A stretch of 22,744 bases of DNA from an uncultured Bacteroidia bacterium (GTDB lineage: Bacteria; Bacteroidota; Bacteroidia; Bacteroidales; UBA932). The translations under genes and the position numbers were made by a program. How positions within the stretch are numbered: position 1 is the first letter of the stretch; every line of letters begins with the position of its first letter. Location: positions 1 through 22,744 of the forward strand of contig CACXHG010000180.1 in the NCBI GenBank assembly GCA_902767355.1, given 5' to 3'. Below the pieces are notes generated by a model, which was given only the letters and a program-made list of their open reading frames with translations, made no database searches and was not told the origin of the DNA. Positions 1-7,175 of this stretch are shown here, one piece after another.

Positions 1-11
1 GCGGCCGTTGC

Positions 12-35
12 AAAAAACACAACGCTACTCAGCGT
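12..35 (-). terminator. Putative intrinsic terminator of rplS
   Basis: On the minus strand an inverted repeat (ACGCT, loop GAGT, AGCGT; positions 35 to 22) overlaps the rplS stop codon and is followed by TGTG and six Ts (17 to 12). The stem is only 5 bp and the T-run starts 4 nt after it, so this is a weak but plausible rho-independent terminator. Confidence 0.45.
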
Positions 36-396
36 CCTTTGCGGCGTTGTATTTTTTCTCTTTGATGCGGGCTTTCTTGCCGGTGAGATTGCGAAGGTAG
101 AAGATACGTGCGCGACGAACCTTGCCGACCTTGTTAAGCTCAATAGAATCGATGAACGGAGATGCGAGAGGGAATATACGCTCTACACCAACGCCATTGG
201 ATATCTTGCGGACAGTGAAAGTCTGAGTCATACCTGCACCGCGACGCTGAATCACTACGCCACGGAATTTCTGCTGACGCTCCTTGTTCTCCTCCTTGAT
301 GAGGTAGGTAACGGTGATGGTGTCACCGGCCTTGAAGTTGGGGAACTCCTTAGGCTGCTGTGCCAATGCGTCCTGTGCTACTTTAAGTAAATCCAT
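25..396 (-). CDS. rplS: 50S ribosomal protein L19 (bL19)
   Basis: The protein has 123 residues, the usual size for bL19, a 50S subunit protein that sits at the interface with the 30S subunit. Recognisable family stretches are the early FKAGDTITVTY strand, the FRGVVIQRRG turn, the FTVRKISNGVGVERIFP core and the C-terminal RRARIFYLR basic segment. The start is the ATG at 396. It lies about 70 nt downstream of a complete Bacteroidota-type promoter, so the gene is probably transcribed independently of the grpE-dnaJ-M23 unit that ends 127 bp upstream. The leader contains three adjacent inverted repeats that could serve ribosomal-protein autoregulation; that role is inference. Confidence 0.97.
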   Translation of the reverse strand: MDLLKVAQDALAQQPKEFPNFKAGDTITVTYLIKEENKERQQKFRGVVIQRRGAGMTQTFTVRKISNGVGVERIFPLASPFIDSIELNKVGKVRRARIFYLRNLTGKKARIKEKKYNAAKDAE

Positions 397-411
397 TTCT
401 TTAATTATTAG

Positions 412-447
412 CGCAACATTGCGGCTTGAAAGCCCTCACGCAAGAGG
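412..447 (-). promoter_or_regulatory. Structured 5' leader of rplS
   Basis: Three inverted repeats lie nearly end to end in the rplS 5' untranslated region: CCTC/GAGG (447-434), GGCT/AGCC (434-423) and CGCAA/TTGCG (423-412). The first and second share a base, as do the second and third, so they may alternate with each other. Ribosomal-protein leaders are known for several Bacteroidota operons. Assigning this one to an L19 autoregulatory leader is inference from position and pairing only. Confidence 0.4.
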
Positions 448-468
448 TTGCTTCTTGTTTTGGGACTG

Positions 469-499
469 CAAAGATAGGAATATTTTTTATTCCGCCAAA
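469..499 (-). promoter_or_regulatory. Bacteroidota sigma-ABfr promoter for rplS
   Basis: On the minus strand a -33 TTTG (499-496) is followed by exactly 19 bp and then the -7 box TATCTTTG (476-469). This matches the TTTG-N19-TAnnTTTG consensus of the Bacteroides primary sigma factor at every specified base. Transcription should start near 463-466. Confidence 0.8.
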
Positions 500-522
500 T
501 TTGTATTAAAAATTTTTGACGA

Positions 523-2208
523 CTAATAGATTACGTCAAACTCTACCTGCGCAGTGTTGCCGCAGTGGTCGGTGGCGCTCACGCGCATTGTGTGGCGGCC
601 TCCGCTGCGGTGGCTGCTATCGGGATATATCTGGATGCGGCTGCCGACAAACTGCGACAGAATCCACTCCCCGTCCATTTCCGCATTGAAGGTATCCACC
701 CCGCTGCCAAGGTCGATGGCCTCTATCGAGAAGCGGCCGCTCTCGGGCAGTCGCGCCCCGTCCTCTACCCTAGGCCTGAGCACCGGAGCCTCGGTGTCCA
801 CCGCCACGTAATAGGTGCCGAAACGGCAGTCTGCGGCAACCGCCCCGTCCAGATGCTGATTGCCGGCAAAGGAAAGGTCGCCGTCGGAGCCCTTGCGCAC
901 TATATAACACTTGTCGAGCAGCTCATCGGGCACCCCGGCGGTAGAAAAACTGAGCTTGATGCGCTTCTGCAGATGGATGTCCTCGTCACCTACCGCCCAC
1001 ATGTCGGAGTAGCGCCCCAGGGAGGGCGAAGCCGGCGCCAGCTTTTCACACTTTATATAGGTGGAGGCATTGAGCGATGCGGGCTCGATGAACATGGTCA
1101 TGCCGTCGCGCGAATATACCTGCGGGACATACCACAGCGCGGCCAGGCAATCGACCGTGTCCACAGGGTCGAACACCTTGAGCGTCGCATCCCGGCGGAC
1201 ATTTAAAGAGCAGGAAGACGAGTTGCCGAAACAGTCCGACACCACCAGCCTGAGGGTGTGGACAGCGTCGTCTTCGAGCGAGATGATGCCGTCGTTGACC
1301 GCATCTATCTTATACAGCAAGCCGTTGTTGGGCACGCACCAGGTCTTCAGAAGGTCGTGGCCTTTCTCGCCCTGCTGCACCAGGCAGGCAAAGTAGCGCC
1401 CTTCGCTGTAGGGCACATCCCCCACCTTGAAGTCAAAGACCTTCTCGGAGTCGAGATACACGCGGTAGTTCTCCACCGCCAGGCGGCCCGAGGTGCCTTC
1501 CATGTAGTCCACTGCATCTATGGCCACGTAAAACTTGTCGCTCACGGCCACAGTGCCCTTGTGCTTTTCGGGGTTGGAGATCATCGCCAGCCGGCGCACC
1601 TGTGGCACCGTGGTGGAATCTTCGAAGGCATAGAAGCCGACACGGCGGATGTCCGGCTTTTTGGTGTCGGTCACGCTATAGACGCCCGAAGCCAGATAAT
1701 TCAGGGGCAGGTTGTCGCCGTCGGTGCGGATTTCCATGTGCAGGTGCGGCCCGCCGGAAGAACCGGTGTTGCCGCTGTAGCCGAACACCTCTCCCTTCTC
1801 CAGAGGGAATTCGCCCGGGGCGAGATCGAAATACACCCGGTAACTCTTGTTCTTATACTGCTCTTCCCTCACCCTGCGGGCTATATCGTCGCGGAAGCGG
1901 TCCATGTGCCCATAGACACTCATGGTGCCGTCGGGATGCTGGATATAGACTGCATTGCCGTAGCCCACCGGAGAGACACTCAGGCGGCACACGTAGCCGG
2001 CCTTGATGGCCTTGAGCGGCTCTCCGACATGCCCTCCGGTGCGCCAGTCGAGACCGGCGTGGAAATGATTGCGGCGCAACTCTCCGTAGGTGCTGGAAAA
2101 AGACGCGGGCCTGAGGTCCATAGGCCAGCCGTAACCTTTGTTCTGGGCGGCTGCGGGGAGGGACAGTGCCAGCATCAACACCAGCAGGACAGAGGGAAAG
2201 TGCTTCAT
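523..2208 (-). CDS. Exported M23-family zinc metallopeptidase (LytM-like)
   Basis: This is a 561-residue exported protein with an N-terminal signal peptide (hydrophobic core about residues 6-20, AAA before QNKG). The M23 peptidase domain follows at once: the zinc ligands appear to be H50 and D54 (HAGLD) and H156 (HLH), with YGH at 98-100 as a further family motif. M23 enzymes normally cleave peptidoglycan cross-bridges or stems. The remaining 380 or so residues are predicted beta-rich, probably Ig-like or carbohydrate-binding modules, and end in a segment typical of Bacteroidota M23 proteins. The gene starts 6 bp after the dnaJ stop, so it is probably co-transcribed with grpE-dnaJ. The catalytic residues appear intact; whether the protein cuts peptidoglycan or acts as an activator is not shown. 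Confidence 0.9.
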   Translation of the reverse strand: MKHFPSVLLVLMLALSLPAAAQNKGYGWPMDLRPASFSSTYGELRRNHFHAGLDWRTGGHVGEPLKAIKAGYVCRLSVSPVGYGNAVYIQHPDGTMSVYGHMDRFRDDIARRVREEQYKNKSYRVYFDLAPGEFPLEKGEVFGYSGNTGSSGGPHLHMEIRTDGDNLPLNYLASGVYSVTDTKKPDIRRVGFYAFEDSTTVPQVRRLAMISNPEKHKGTVAVSDKFYVAIDAVDYMEGTSGRLAVENYRVYLDSEKVFDFKVGDVPYSEGRYFACLVQQGEKGHDLLKTWCVPNNGLLYKIDAVNDGIISLEDDAVHTLRLVVSDCFGNSSSCSLNVRRDATLKVFDPVDTVDCLAALWYVPQVYSRDGMTMFIEPASLNASTYIKCEKLAPASPSLGRYSDMWAVGDEDIHLQKRIKLSFSTAGVPDELLDKCYIVRKGSDGDLSFAGNQHLDGAVAADCRFGTYYVAVDTEAPVLRPRVEDGARLPESGRFSIEAIDLGSGVDTFNAEMDGEWILSQFVGSRIQIYPDSSHRSGGRHTMRVSATDHCGNTAQVEFDVIY

Positions 2209-2214
2209 AAGAAC

Positions 2215-3378
2215 TTATTTGAACATGTTTCTGATGCGGTTGAAGAAACTGCGCTCGTCGGTGGTGGGATTGGCCTTGAAGTTGGGACTCTGGCCGAGCT
2301 TCTCTACCATTTCTTTCTCTTCGCGGGAAACCTTCTTGGGAATCCACACCTGGACGGCCACCAGCAGGTCGCCGGTGCCGTAGCCGTTCACGTCGGGAAC
2401 ACCCTTGCCACGCAGGCGGAGCGTCTTGCCGGGCTGCGTGCCGGGCTCTATCTTTATCTTGAGCTTGCCATCTACGGAAGGTATCTCCGCCTCGCAGCCG
2501 TTGATGGCGTCGGCCACGGAGATAAACAGCGAGTAGATCAGGTCGTTGCCGTCGCGCTCCAGAATCGGATCCTTTTCCTCTTCTATCACTACCAGCAGGT
2601 TGCCGTTCACGCCGCCGGCCTTGGCCGCATTGCCCTTGCCCTGCACGGTGAGCTGCATGCCATCGGCCACGCCTGCGGGAATCTTGAACGTGATTTCCTC
2701 TGCCTTCTTGACCAGGCCGCTGCCGTTGCAGCGTTTGCAGGGGTTGGAGACAATCTTGCCTTCGCCGCCGCAGCGCGGGCATGGCGAAGTGGTCTGCATG
2801 GAGCCCAGGATGGTGCGCTGGATGCGCGAAACCATGCCGGAGCCGTTGCAGTCCGGGCAGGTCTTGATGTCAGCCTCGCTGGCCGCGCCGCGCCCGTGAC
2901 AGTCCGGGCACTGAACCATCTTGTTGATCTTGACCGTCTTTTCCACTCCGTGGACGATATCCTTGAGCGGAAGCTTGACCCTGATGCGGATGTCGCTGCC
3001 GCGGGATACCCGGCGGGCGGAGCCACTGCGGCCGCCGCCAAAGCCGAAGCCGGAAAAGGCGCCGCCGAATGCGTCGCCGAAAATGTCGCCGAACTGCGAG
3101 AAGATATCCTCCATAGAGAATCCTCCCGCATTGCCGCCGGCTGCCGAACCGCTCACGCCGGCGTGGCCGTAACGGTCGTAACGCGCCCGCTTGTCCGGAT
3201 TGCTGAGCACGTCGTAGGCCTCGGCCGCCTCCTTGAACTTCTCTTCGGCCTCCTTGTCGCCCGGATTCTTGTCCGGGTGGTACTGGATGGCCTTCTTGCG
3301 GTAGGCCTTCTTTATCTCTTCTTCGGTGGCCGAGCGCTCTACGCCCAGCACCTCGTAATAATCTCTTTTTTCTGCCAT
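2215..3378 (-). CDS. dnaJ: Molecular chaperone DnaJ (Hsp40)
   Basis: This is a 387-residue class A Hsp40 co-chaperone that stimulates the DnaK ATPase and presents substrates. The J-domain (residues 1-70) has the HPD motif at 34-36. A Gly/Phe-rich linker runs from about 75 to 120. The zinc-binding region has four CxxCxGxG repeats with cysteines at about 157/160, 174/177, 200/203 and 214/217. The C-terminal substrate-binding domains follow. The ATG at 3378 is preferred over a start 51 bp further upstream because translation from it begins directly with the conserved MAEKRDYYEVLG, the longer form would overlap grpE, and an AGGAGG-like site lies about 11 nt upstream. It is 16 bp downstream of grpE, in one operon with it. 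dnaK is not in the window. Confidence 0.97.
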   Translation of the reverse strand: MAEKRDYYEVLGVERSATEEEIKKAYRKKAIQYHPDKNPGDKEAEEKFKEAAEAYDVLSNPDKRARYDRYGHAGVSGSAAGGNAGGFSMEDIFSQFGDIFGDAFGGAFSGFGFGGGRSGSARRVSRGSDIRIRVKLPLKDIVHGVEKTVKINKMVQCPDCHGRGAASEADIKTCPDCNGSGMVSRIQRTILGSMQTTSPCPRCGGEGKIVSNPCKRCNGSGLVKKAEEITFKIPAGVADGMQLTVQGKGNAAKAGGVNGNLLVVIEEEKDPILERDGNDLIYSLFISVADAINGCEAEIPSVDGKLKIKIEPGTQPGKTLRLRGKGVPDVNGYGTGDLLVAVQVWIPKKVSREEKEMVEKLGQSPNFKANPTTDERSFFNRIRNMFK

Positions 3379-3394
3379 AGTCTTCTCTGACCTC

Positions 3395-3997
3395 CTATTG
3401 TCCGATAACGACCTTCGCGAATCTGACAACCTTTCCGCCGAGAGTATAACCCTTCTGGATGACTTCGATGACCTTGCCCTTGCGGGAAGCCTCCTCTACC
3501 GGCAGCTGTGCCACGGCCTCGCAGAAATCGGTGTCGAAATCGCTGCCAAGCACCTGCATCTCTTCCAGTCCGCAGGACTTCAGATAAGAAACCAACTTAC
3601 TGTAGATAAGGCCCGTACCCTCTTTTTCGAAGGTGCTGGCTTCGGTCTTCTCAAGCTGCTGTATGGCCCGCTCGCAGTCGTCCAGCACGGGGAGAATACC
3701 CTTGAGTATGTCCTCTCCGGCAGACTTTACCAGGTCCAGCTTCTCCTTGGAAGTGCGGCGGCGGTAGTTGTCGAACTCTGCCGCCAGTCGCAGATATTTC
3801 TCTTCGGAGGCTGCCAGGCGTGTCTGCATCTGTGCCAGTTCGGCTTCTGCAGCACTGGCCGCTTCGCCGGCCGGCTCTTCGTCTGCAGGCTCTTCTGCCG
3901 CCTGTCCGGCCTGGGGCTGGGATGCAGCCTGCTGCTGTTTTACATCCTCTTCCGGCTTATTGCTGTCTTGTTTCTTGAATTCTTTATTTTTTTTCAT
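3395..3997 (-). CDS. grpE: Nucleotide exchange factor GrpE
   Basis: GrpE releases ADP from DnaK. The 200-residue product has a highly charged, Glu/Gln/Ala-rich disordered N-terminus (about 1-60), a long helical coiled-coil region (about 60-110, including the family stretch RLAAEFDNYRRRTSKEK) and the C-terminal beta domain ending in LGGKVVRFAKVVIG. The ATG at 3997 was chosen over a GTG 18 bp upstream because MKKNKEF is a conventional N-terminus and neither start has a ribosome binding site. It is the first gene of the grpE-dnaJ-M23 unit, with a candidate sigma-54-like promoter about 30 bp upstream. Confidence 0.96.
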   Translation of the reverse strand: MKKNKEFKKQDSNKPEEDVKQQQAASQPQAGQAAEEPADEEPAGEAASAAEAELAQMQTRLAASEEKYLRLAAEFDNYRRRTSKEKLDLVKSAGEDILKGILPVLDDCERAIQQLEKTEASTFEKEGTGLIYSKLVSYLKSCGLEEMQVLGSDFDTDFCEAVAQLPVEEASRKGKVIEVIQKGYTLGGKVVRFAKVVIGQ

Positions 3998-4027
3998 AAT
4001 GCACTTTTTTAACACAATGGCCTAACG

Positions 4028-4042
4028 GCAAATAGTCTGCCA
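4028..4042 (-). promoter_or_regulatory. Candidate sigma-54 (-24/-12) promoter for grpE-dnaJ
   Basis: The minus strand reads TGGCAGACTATTTGC. This fits the RpoN consensus TGGCA-N6-TTGC, with the invariant GG and GC separated by exactly 10 bp. The predicted start point is near 4016, about 20 nt before the grpE ATG. No convincing TAnnTTTG box is present in this gap. It is sequence match only; a 9-base match can occur by chance. Confidence 0.45.
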
Positions 4043-4068
4043 CGGAAGAAAATGCGACAAAATGGCAT

Positions 4069-4088
4069 AAAAAGCGACGCCTTAGGCG
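4069..4088 (-). terminator. Weak possible terminator after fabG
   Basis: On the minus strand CGCC-TAA-GGCG (4088-4078) forms a 4-bp stem whose loop is the fabG stop codon, followed by TCGC and five Ts (4073-4069). The stem is too short for confidence, but it sits at the only sizeable gap before grpE. Confidence 0.25.
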
Positions 4089-4825
4089 AGCATGGCGCCG
4101 TCTATGGTAATAACCTGACCGGACACGTAAGAAGCCATGTCGCTGGCCAGGAAGCAGCACACCTTGGCTATCTCCTCGGGAGTGCCGCCGCGGCGCAGGG
4201 GGATATTCTCTTCCCAGTGCTTGAGCGTCTCTTCGGGGAGCTTTCTGGTCATGTCGGTGATGATAAAGCCGGGAGCCACTGCGTTGACGCGTATGTTGCG
4301 CGGGCCCACCTCCTTGGCCAGGGTGCGGGTGAAAGCCACGATGGCGCCTTTGGAAGCGGAGTAATTGCACTGTCCGGCGTTGCCGTGGAGTCCGGCCACA
4401 GAGCTGACATTGATGATGCAACCCTTGCGGGCGCGCATCATTGCCGGCACTGCCGCATGGCAATAGTTATATACGCTCTTGAGGTTGATGCGCAGCACGT
4501 CGTCCCAAGCCTTCTCGTCCATGCGGACCAGCAGGCCATCGCGGGTGATGCCGGCATTGTTGACCAGGATGTCGATGCCGCCGAAGGCGTCTATGGTCTG
4601 TTTTACTATATCGGCCGCCGAAGTAAAGTCGGATACGTCGCCCTGCATGGCGAGCACCTTTGCGCCGAGCTGTTCCAATTCAGCCTTCGTGGCGAGGGCG
4701 TTATCGTCCAGGACTATGTCGCAGAATGCGATGTTGGCCCCTTCCGAGGCGAATTTGAGTGCTATGGCCTTGCCTATTCCGCGGGCCGCACCGGTAATCA
4801 AAGCTGTTTGTCCTTGTAACAACAT
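4082..4825 (-). CDS. fabG: 3-oxoacyl-[acyl-carrier-protein] reductase
   Basis: This is a 247-residue short-chain dehydrogenase/reductase matching FabG, which reduces 3-oxoacyl-ACP with NADPH in fatty-acid elongation. Visible motifs are the TGAARGIG dinucleotide-binding loop (11-18), NNAG (89-92), the catalytic triad S142, Y155 and K159 in the YSASK context, and a PGFIITDMT stretch typical of FabG. The ATG at 4825 lies 6 bp after the rimO stop, so it is probably the distal gene of the nusB-to-fabG unit. Other SDR specificities cannot be excluded from sequence alone, but FabG fits best in both length and motifs. Confidence 0.92.
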   Translation of the reverse strand: MLLQGQTALITGAARGIGKAIALKFASEGANIAFCDIVLDDNALATKAELEQLGAKVLAMQGDVSDFTSAADIVKQTIDAFGGIDILVNNAGITRDGLLVRMDEKAWDDVLRINLKSVYNYCHAAVPAMMRARKGCIINVSSVAGLHGNAGQCNYSASKGAIVAFTRTLAKEVGPRNIRVNAVAPGFIITDMTRKLPEETLKHWEENIPLRRGGTPEEIAKVCCFLASDMASYVSGQVITIDGAMLA

Positions 4826-4831
4826 ATTATT

Positions 4832-6133
4832 CTAAATGATGTGAGCAGACAGGTCGTAATAGTCCGCTCCGGTTATTTTCACATTGATAAAACTGCCCAT
4901 GAGGGCTTCGGGCGCGGCCGGCAGTTGCACCAGCACCTGGCCGTCTACGTCGGGCGATTCCTTGGAAGAACGGCAGAAAAGCGTGCCGCCCTCATAGGAA
5001 TCGACAATCACCCGCTCCGTGCTCCCTATGCGCGAACTGTTGTAGTCCAGCGAAATGTCGCTCTGAAGCTCCATCAGCCTCTCGTAGCGCTCCTGCTTGA
5101 TGCGCTCCGGGACGGAATCCTTATAATTCAGGGCTCCGAAAGTGCCTTCTTCTTCGCTGTAGGTAAAGGCCCCGAGACGCTCGAAGCGCATGTCCTTCAC
5201 AAAGCCGAGCAGGTCCTTGAACTCCCTCTCCCCTTCTCCGGGATGCCCCACTATCATTGTCGTGCGCAGGGCTACGCCGGGCACCTTGGCGCGGAACTTC
5301 TCTATAAGCGCGCGCATCGCTTTCTCGTCGCTGGGGCGGCGCATCATGGAAAGCACCTTGGCCGAACAGTGCTGCAGCGGGATATCGATATACTTGCAAA
5401 TCTTGGGGTTGGAGGCCATCAGCTCCAGCAGGTCGTCGGGGAAGCCTTCCGGATAGCTGTAGTGCAGCCTTATCCACTCTATGCCTTCCACCAGTGAAAG
5501 CCGCTCCAGCAGGGGCGCTATCATACGCCTGCGGTGGCTGTCAAGCCCGTAATAGGTGGTATCCTGGGCCACCACGATCAGCTCCTTGACGCCCTGCGCG
5601 GCCAGCGAGGCGGCCTCGTCGGCCAGAGTGTCCATGGGAAGCGAAACGTGCGGCCCGCGTATGCCTGGAATCGCACAATAGGCGCAGGAGCGGTCGCAGC
5701 CCTCCGATATCTTCAGATAGGCATAGTGCCGCGGCGTGGTAAGGTGGCGGCGGGCGGCCAGCGCCGGGGAATACTTCACCCCGAGGGCTGCCAGCAGCGG
5801 CTTTTCATCGTCCAGGCCGAAGAAGCCGTCCACCTCCGGGATTTCCTCTACAAGCTCGTTGTAGTAGCGGCGGGAAAGGCAGCCGAACACGTAGATGCGG
5901 CCTATATAGCCTTCGTTCTTGGCCTTGACGGCGCGCATTATCGCCTCTATGGATTCCTGCTTGGCATCTGCAATAAAGCCGCAGGTGTTCAGTATCACCA
6001 CGTCCGTCCCGCCCAAGTCCAGGGGGACGTCTTCGGGGCAGATTTCTATGCCCGAAGCGGCCAACTGGCACAACAGGTGCTCAGAATCGACCCTGTTCTT
6101 GGAACAGCCGAGAGTGATGAGCTGGACTTTCAA
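4832..6133 (-). CDS. rimO: Ribosomal protein S12 methylthiotransferase RimO
   Basis: This is a 433-residue radical-SAM methylthiotransferase that adds a methylthio group to the conserved aspartate of ribosomal protein S12. The N-terminal MTTase domain carries the auxiliary-cluster cysteines C10, C51 and C85. The radical-SAM cluster motif is C146, C150, C153 (GCDRSCAYC). A C-terminal TRAM domain occupies about the last 65 residues. Opening with LGCSKNRVDSE distinguishes RimO from MiaB, which usually has TFGCQMN. It follows the DUF5606 gene by only 3 bp. Confidence 0.95.
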   Translation of the reverse strand: MKVQLITLGCSKNRVDSEHLLCQLAASGIEICPEDVPLDLGGTDVVILNTCGFIADAKQESIEAIMRAVKAKNEGYIGRIYVFGCLSRRYYNELVEEIPEVDGFFGLDDEKPLLAALGVKYSPALAARRHLTTPRHYAYLKISEGCDRSCAYCAIPGIRGPHVSLPMDTLADEAASLAAQGVKELIVVAQDTTYYGLDSHRRRMIAPLLERLSLVEGIEWIRLHYSYPEGFPDDLLELMASNPKICKYIDIPLQHCSAKVLSMMRRPSDEKAMRALIEKFRAKVPGVALRTTMIVGHPGEGEREFKDLLGFVKDMRFERLGAFTYSEEEGTFGALNYKDSVPERIKQERYERLMELQSDISLDYNSSRIGSTERVIVDSYEGGTLFCRSSKESPDVDGQVLVQLPAAPEALMGSFINVKITGADYYDLSAHII

Positions 6134-6136
6134 GGC

Positions 6137-6574
6137 TTATTCCTGTTTTGCCTCAGGCTCGGACTTGCCTTCTTCGTCTTCGTCTATAAACTCCAGGGAG
6201 CCGAACTGGGCGAGATTGTTGTACCAATCCAGGACTTTCTTCATGTGAGACACATAGAAGCGGTCGCGGTCGTAGCCGGGAAGCACCTCGGCAAAGAATT
6301 TTTTAATCTGCTCTGCATCGGACTTGCTGCTCATTGCGGGCTTGCCCTCAAGACGGTCGCGCATTGCCTCCAGCACGGTGCGGAGGGTCACTTCGCCGTC
6401 GTCGGCATAGATGGAAACGTCGGCCAGGGTGGTGACTTTGGCGGTGGTGGGCACGGCGCTGCGGTGTTTGCTGGACATGGATTCCACGATGAAGCCTGTC
6501 CTGGAGGGTGCTATATATTCAAAAAGTCCGGGCTGACCCGAGATTGAAAGTACTTTTTTAAGATCAAGTGCCAT
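6137..6574 (-). CDS. DUF5606 family protein
   Basis: This is a 145-residue soluble protein. It matches my recollection of the DUF5606 family of Bacteroidota: an N-terminal KVLSISGQPGLFEYI segment, a conserved middle around ADVSIYADDGEVTLRTVL, and an acidic, probably disordered tail rich in Glu and Lys. No enzymatic motif is visible and the function is unknown. It sits between coaE (1 bp away) and rimO (3 bp away), so it is translated from the same transcript as these housekeeping genes. Confidence 0.85.
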   Translation of the reverse strand: MALDLKKVLSISGQPGLFEYIAPSRTGFIVESMSSKHRSAVPTTAKVTTLADVSIYADDGEVTLRTVLEAMRDRLEGKPAMSSKSDAEQIKKFFAEVLPGYDRDRFYVSHMKKVLDWYNNLAQFGSLEFIDEDEEGKSEPEAKQE

Positions 6575-6575
6575 T

Positions 6576-7175
6576 TTAAACTGATTTTTGTTTTAGTCTG
6601 TCTATTAATTCCAATATCTGCGGCAGGACCGCGTGGCGGTCGTCCGTCGTAAGCACCATATCGGCCTTCGCCTCGCGCCGGGCGTCGGTCCACTGGTTGC
6701 GAAGCCTTGCGGCCACCTGCTCCCTGGTGAAGCCGTCGCGACGCATAACTCGCTGTAGGCGAACATCTTCGGGCGCCGACACCGCTATGGTGAAGTCTGC
6801 AAATTTATCAAAAAAAGGCTTTTCCAGCAAAATCGCCGACTCCATGACCACTATATCCGAGTCCTGGCGGGCGGCCCACTGCCGGAAATCTGCCCCCACA
6901 GCCGGATGGACTATAGCCTCCAGCTTCTCCATCAAGCCCTTGTCGCTAAAGAGCTTGGCTGCCATTTTACGGGTATCCAGGCCGCCGGCGGCATCCAGCA
7001 CATCTTCTCCCAGAAGATCGGCCACCTTGCGGGCCAGCGCCCGGTCGCTGCGATAAAGCGCCTTGGTGCGGCTGTCGCAGTCGTAGGCCGGTATCCCAAG
7101 GGCAGAAAAAGCCGCCACGACAGCCGACTTGCCGCTGCCGATCCCGCCAGTGCAGGCTATGACACGCTTTTTCAT
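6576..7175 (-). CDS. coaE: Dephospho-CoA kinase
   Basis: CoaE phosphorylates the 3'-hydroxyl of dephospho-CoA, the last step of coenzyme A synthesis. The 199-residue protein has a P-loop GGIGSGKS at residues 10-17, the typical ESAILLEKPFFDKFAD segment and the LID-region arginines (RLQRVMRRDGFT). The ATG at 7175 overlaps the stop codon of the YbbR gene in an ATGA junction, implying translational coupling. A longer in-frame start 21 bp upstream was rejected because it adds only a non-conserved extension. Confidence 0.95.
   Translation of the reverse strand: MKKRVIACTGGIGSGKSAVVAAFSALGIPAYDCDSRTKALYRSDRALARKVADLLGEDVLDAAGGLDTRKMAAKLFSDKGLMEKLEAIVHPAVGADFRQWAARQDSDIVVMESAILLEKPFFDKFADFTIAVSAPEDVRLQRVMRRDGFTREQVAARLRNQWTDARREAKADMVLTTDDRHAVLPQILELIDRLKQKSV

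Noticed and set aside
1258..3390. 710-codon open frame on the plus strand
   Set aside because: It lies antisense to dnaJ and the M23 peptidase gene, both with clear family motifs. Its product is low-complexity in His, Ala, Val and Gly, as expected of an antisense frame in GC-rich genes.
3379..3429. Upstream start that would lengthen DnaJ by 17 residues
   Set aside because: It would overlap grpE by 35 bp and precede the conserved J-domain start with an unconserved Ser/Arg-rich stretch.
4028..4066. TGCCA/TGGCA inverted repeat as a heat-shock operator before grpE
   Set aside because: The arms are only 5 bp, far apart, and do not resemble CIRCE or other known heat-shock operators. One arm is better explained by the -24 element.
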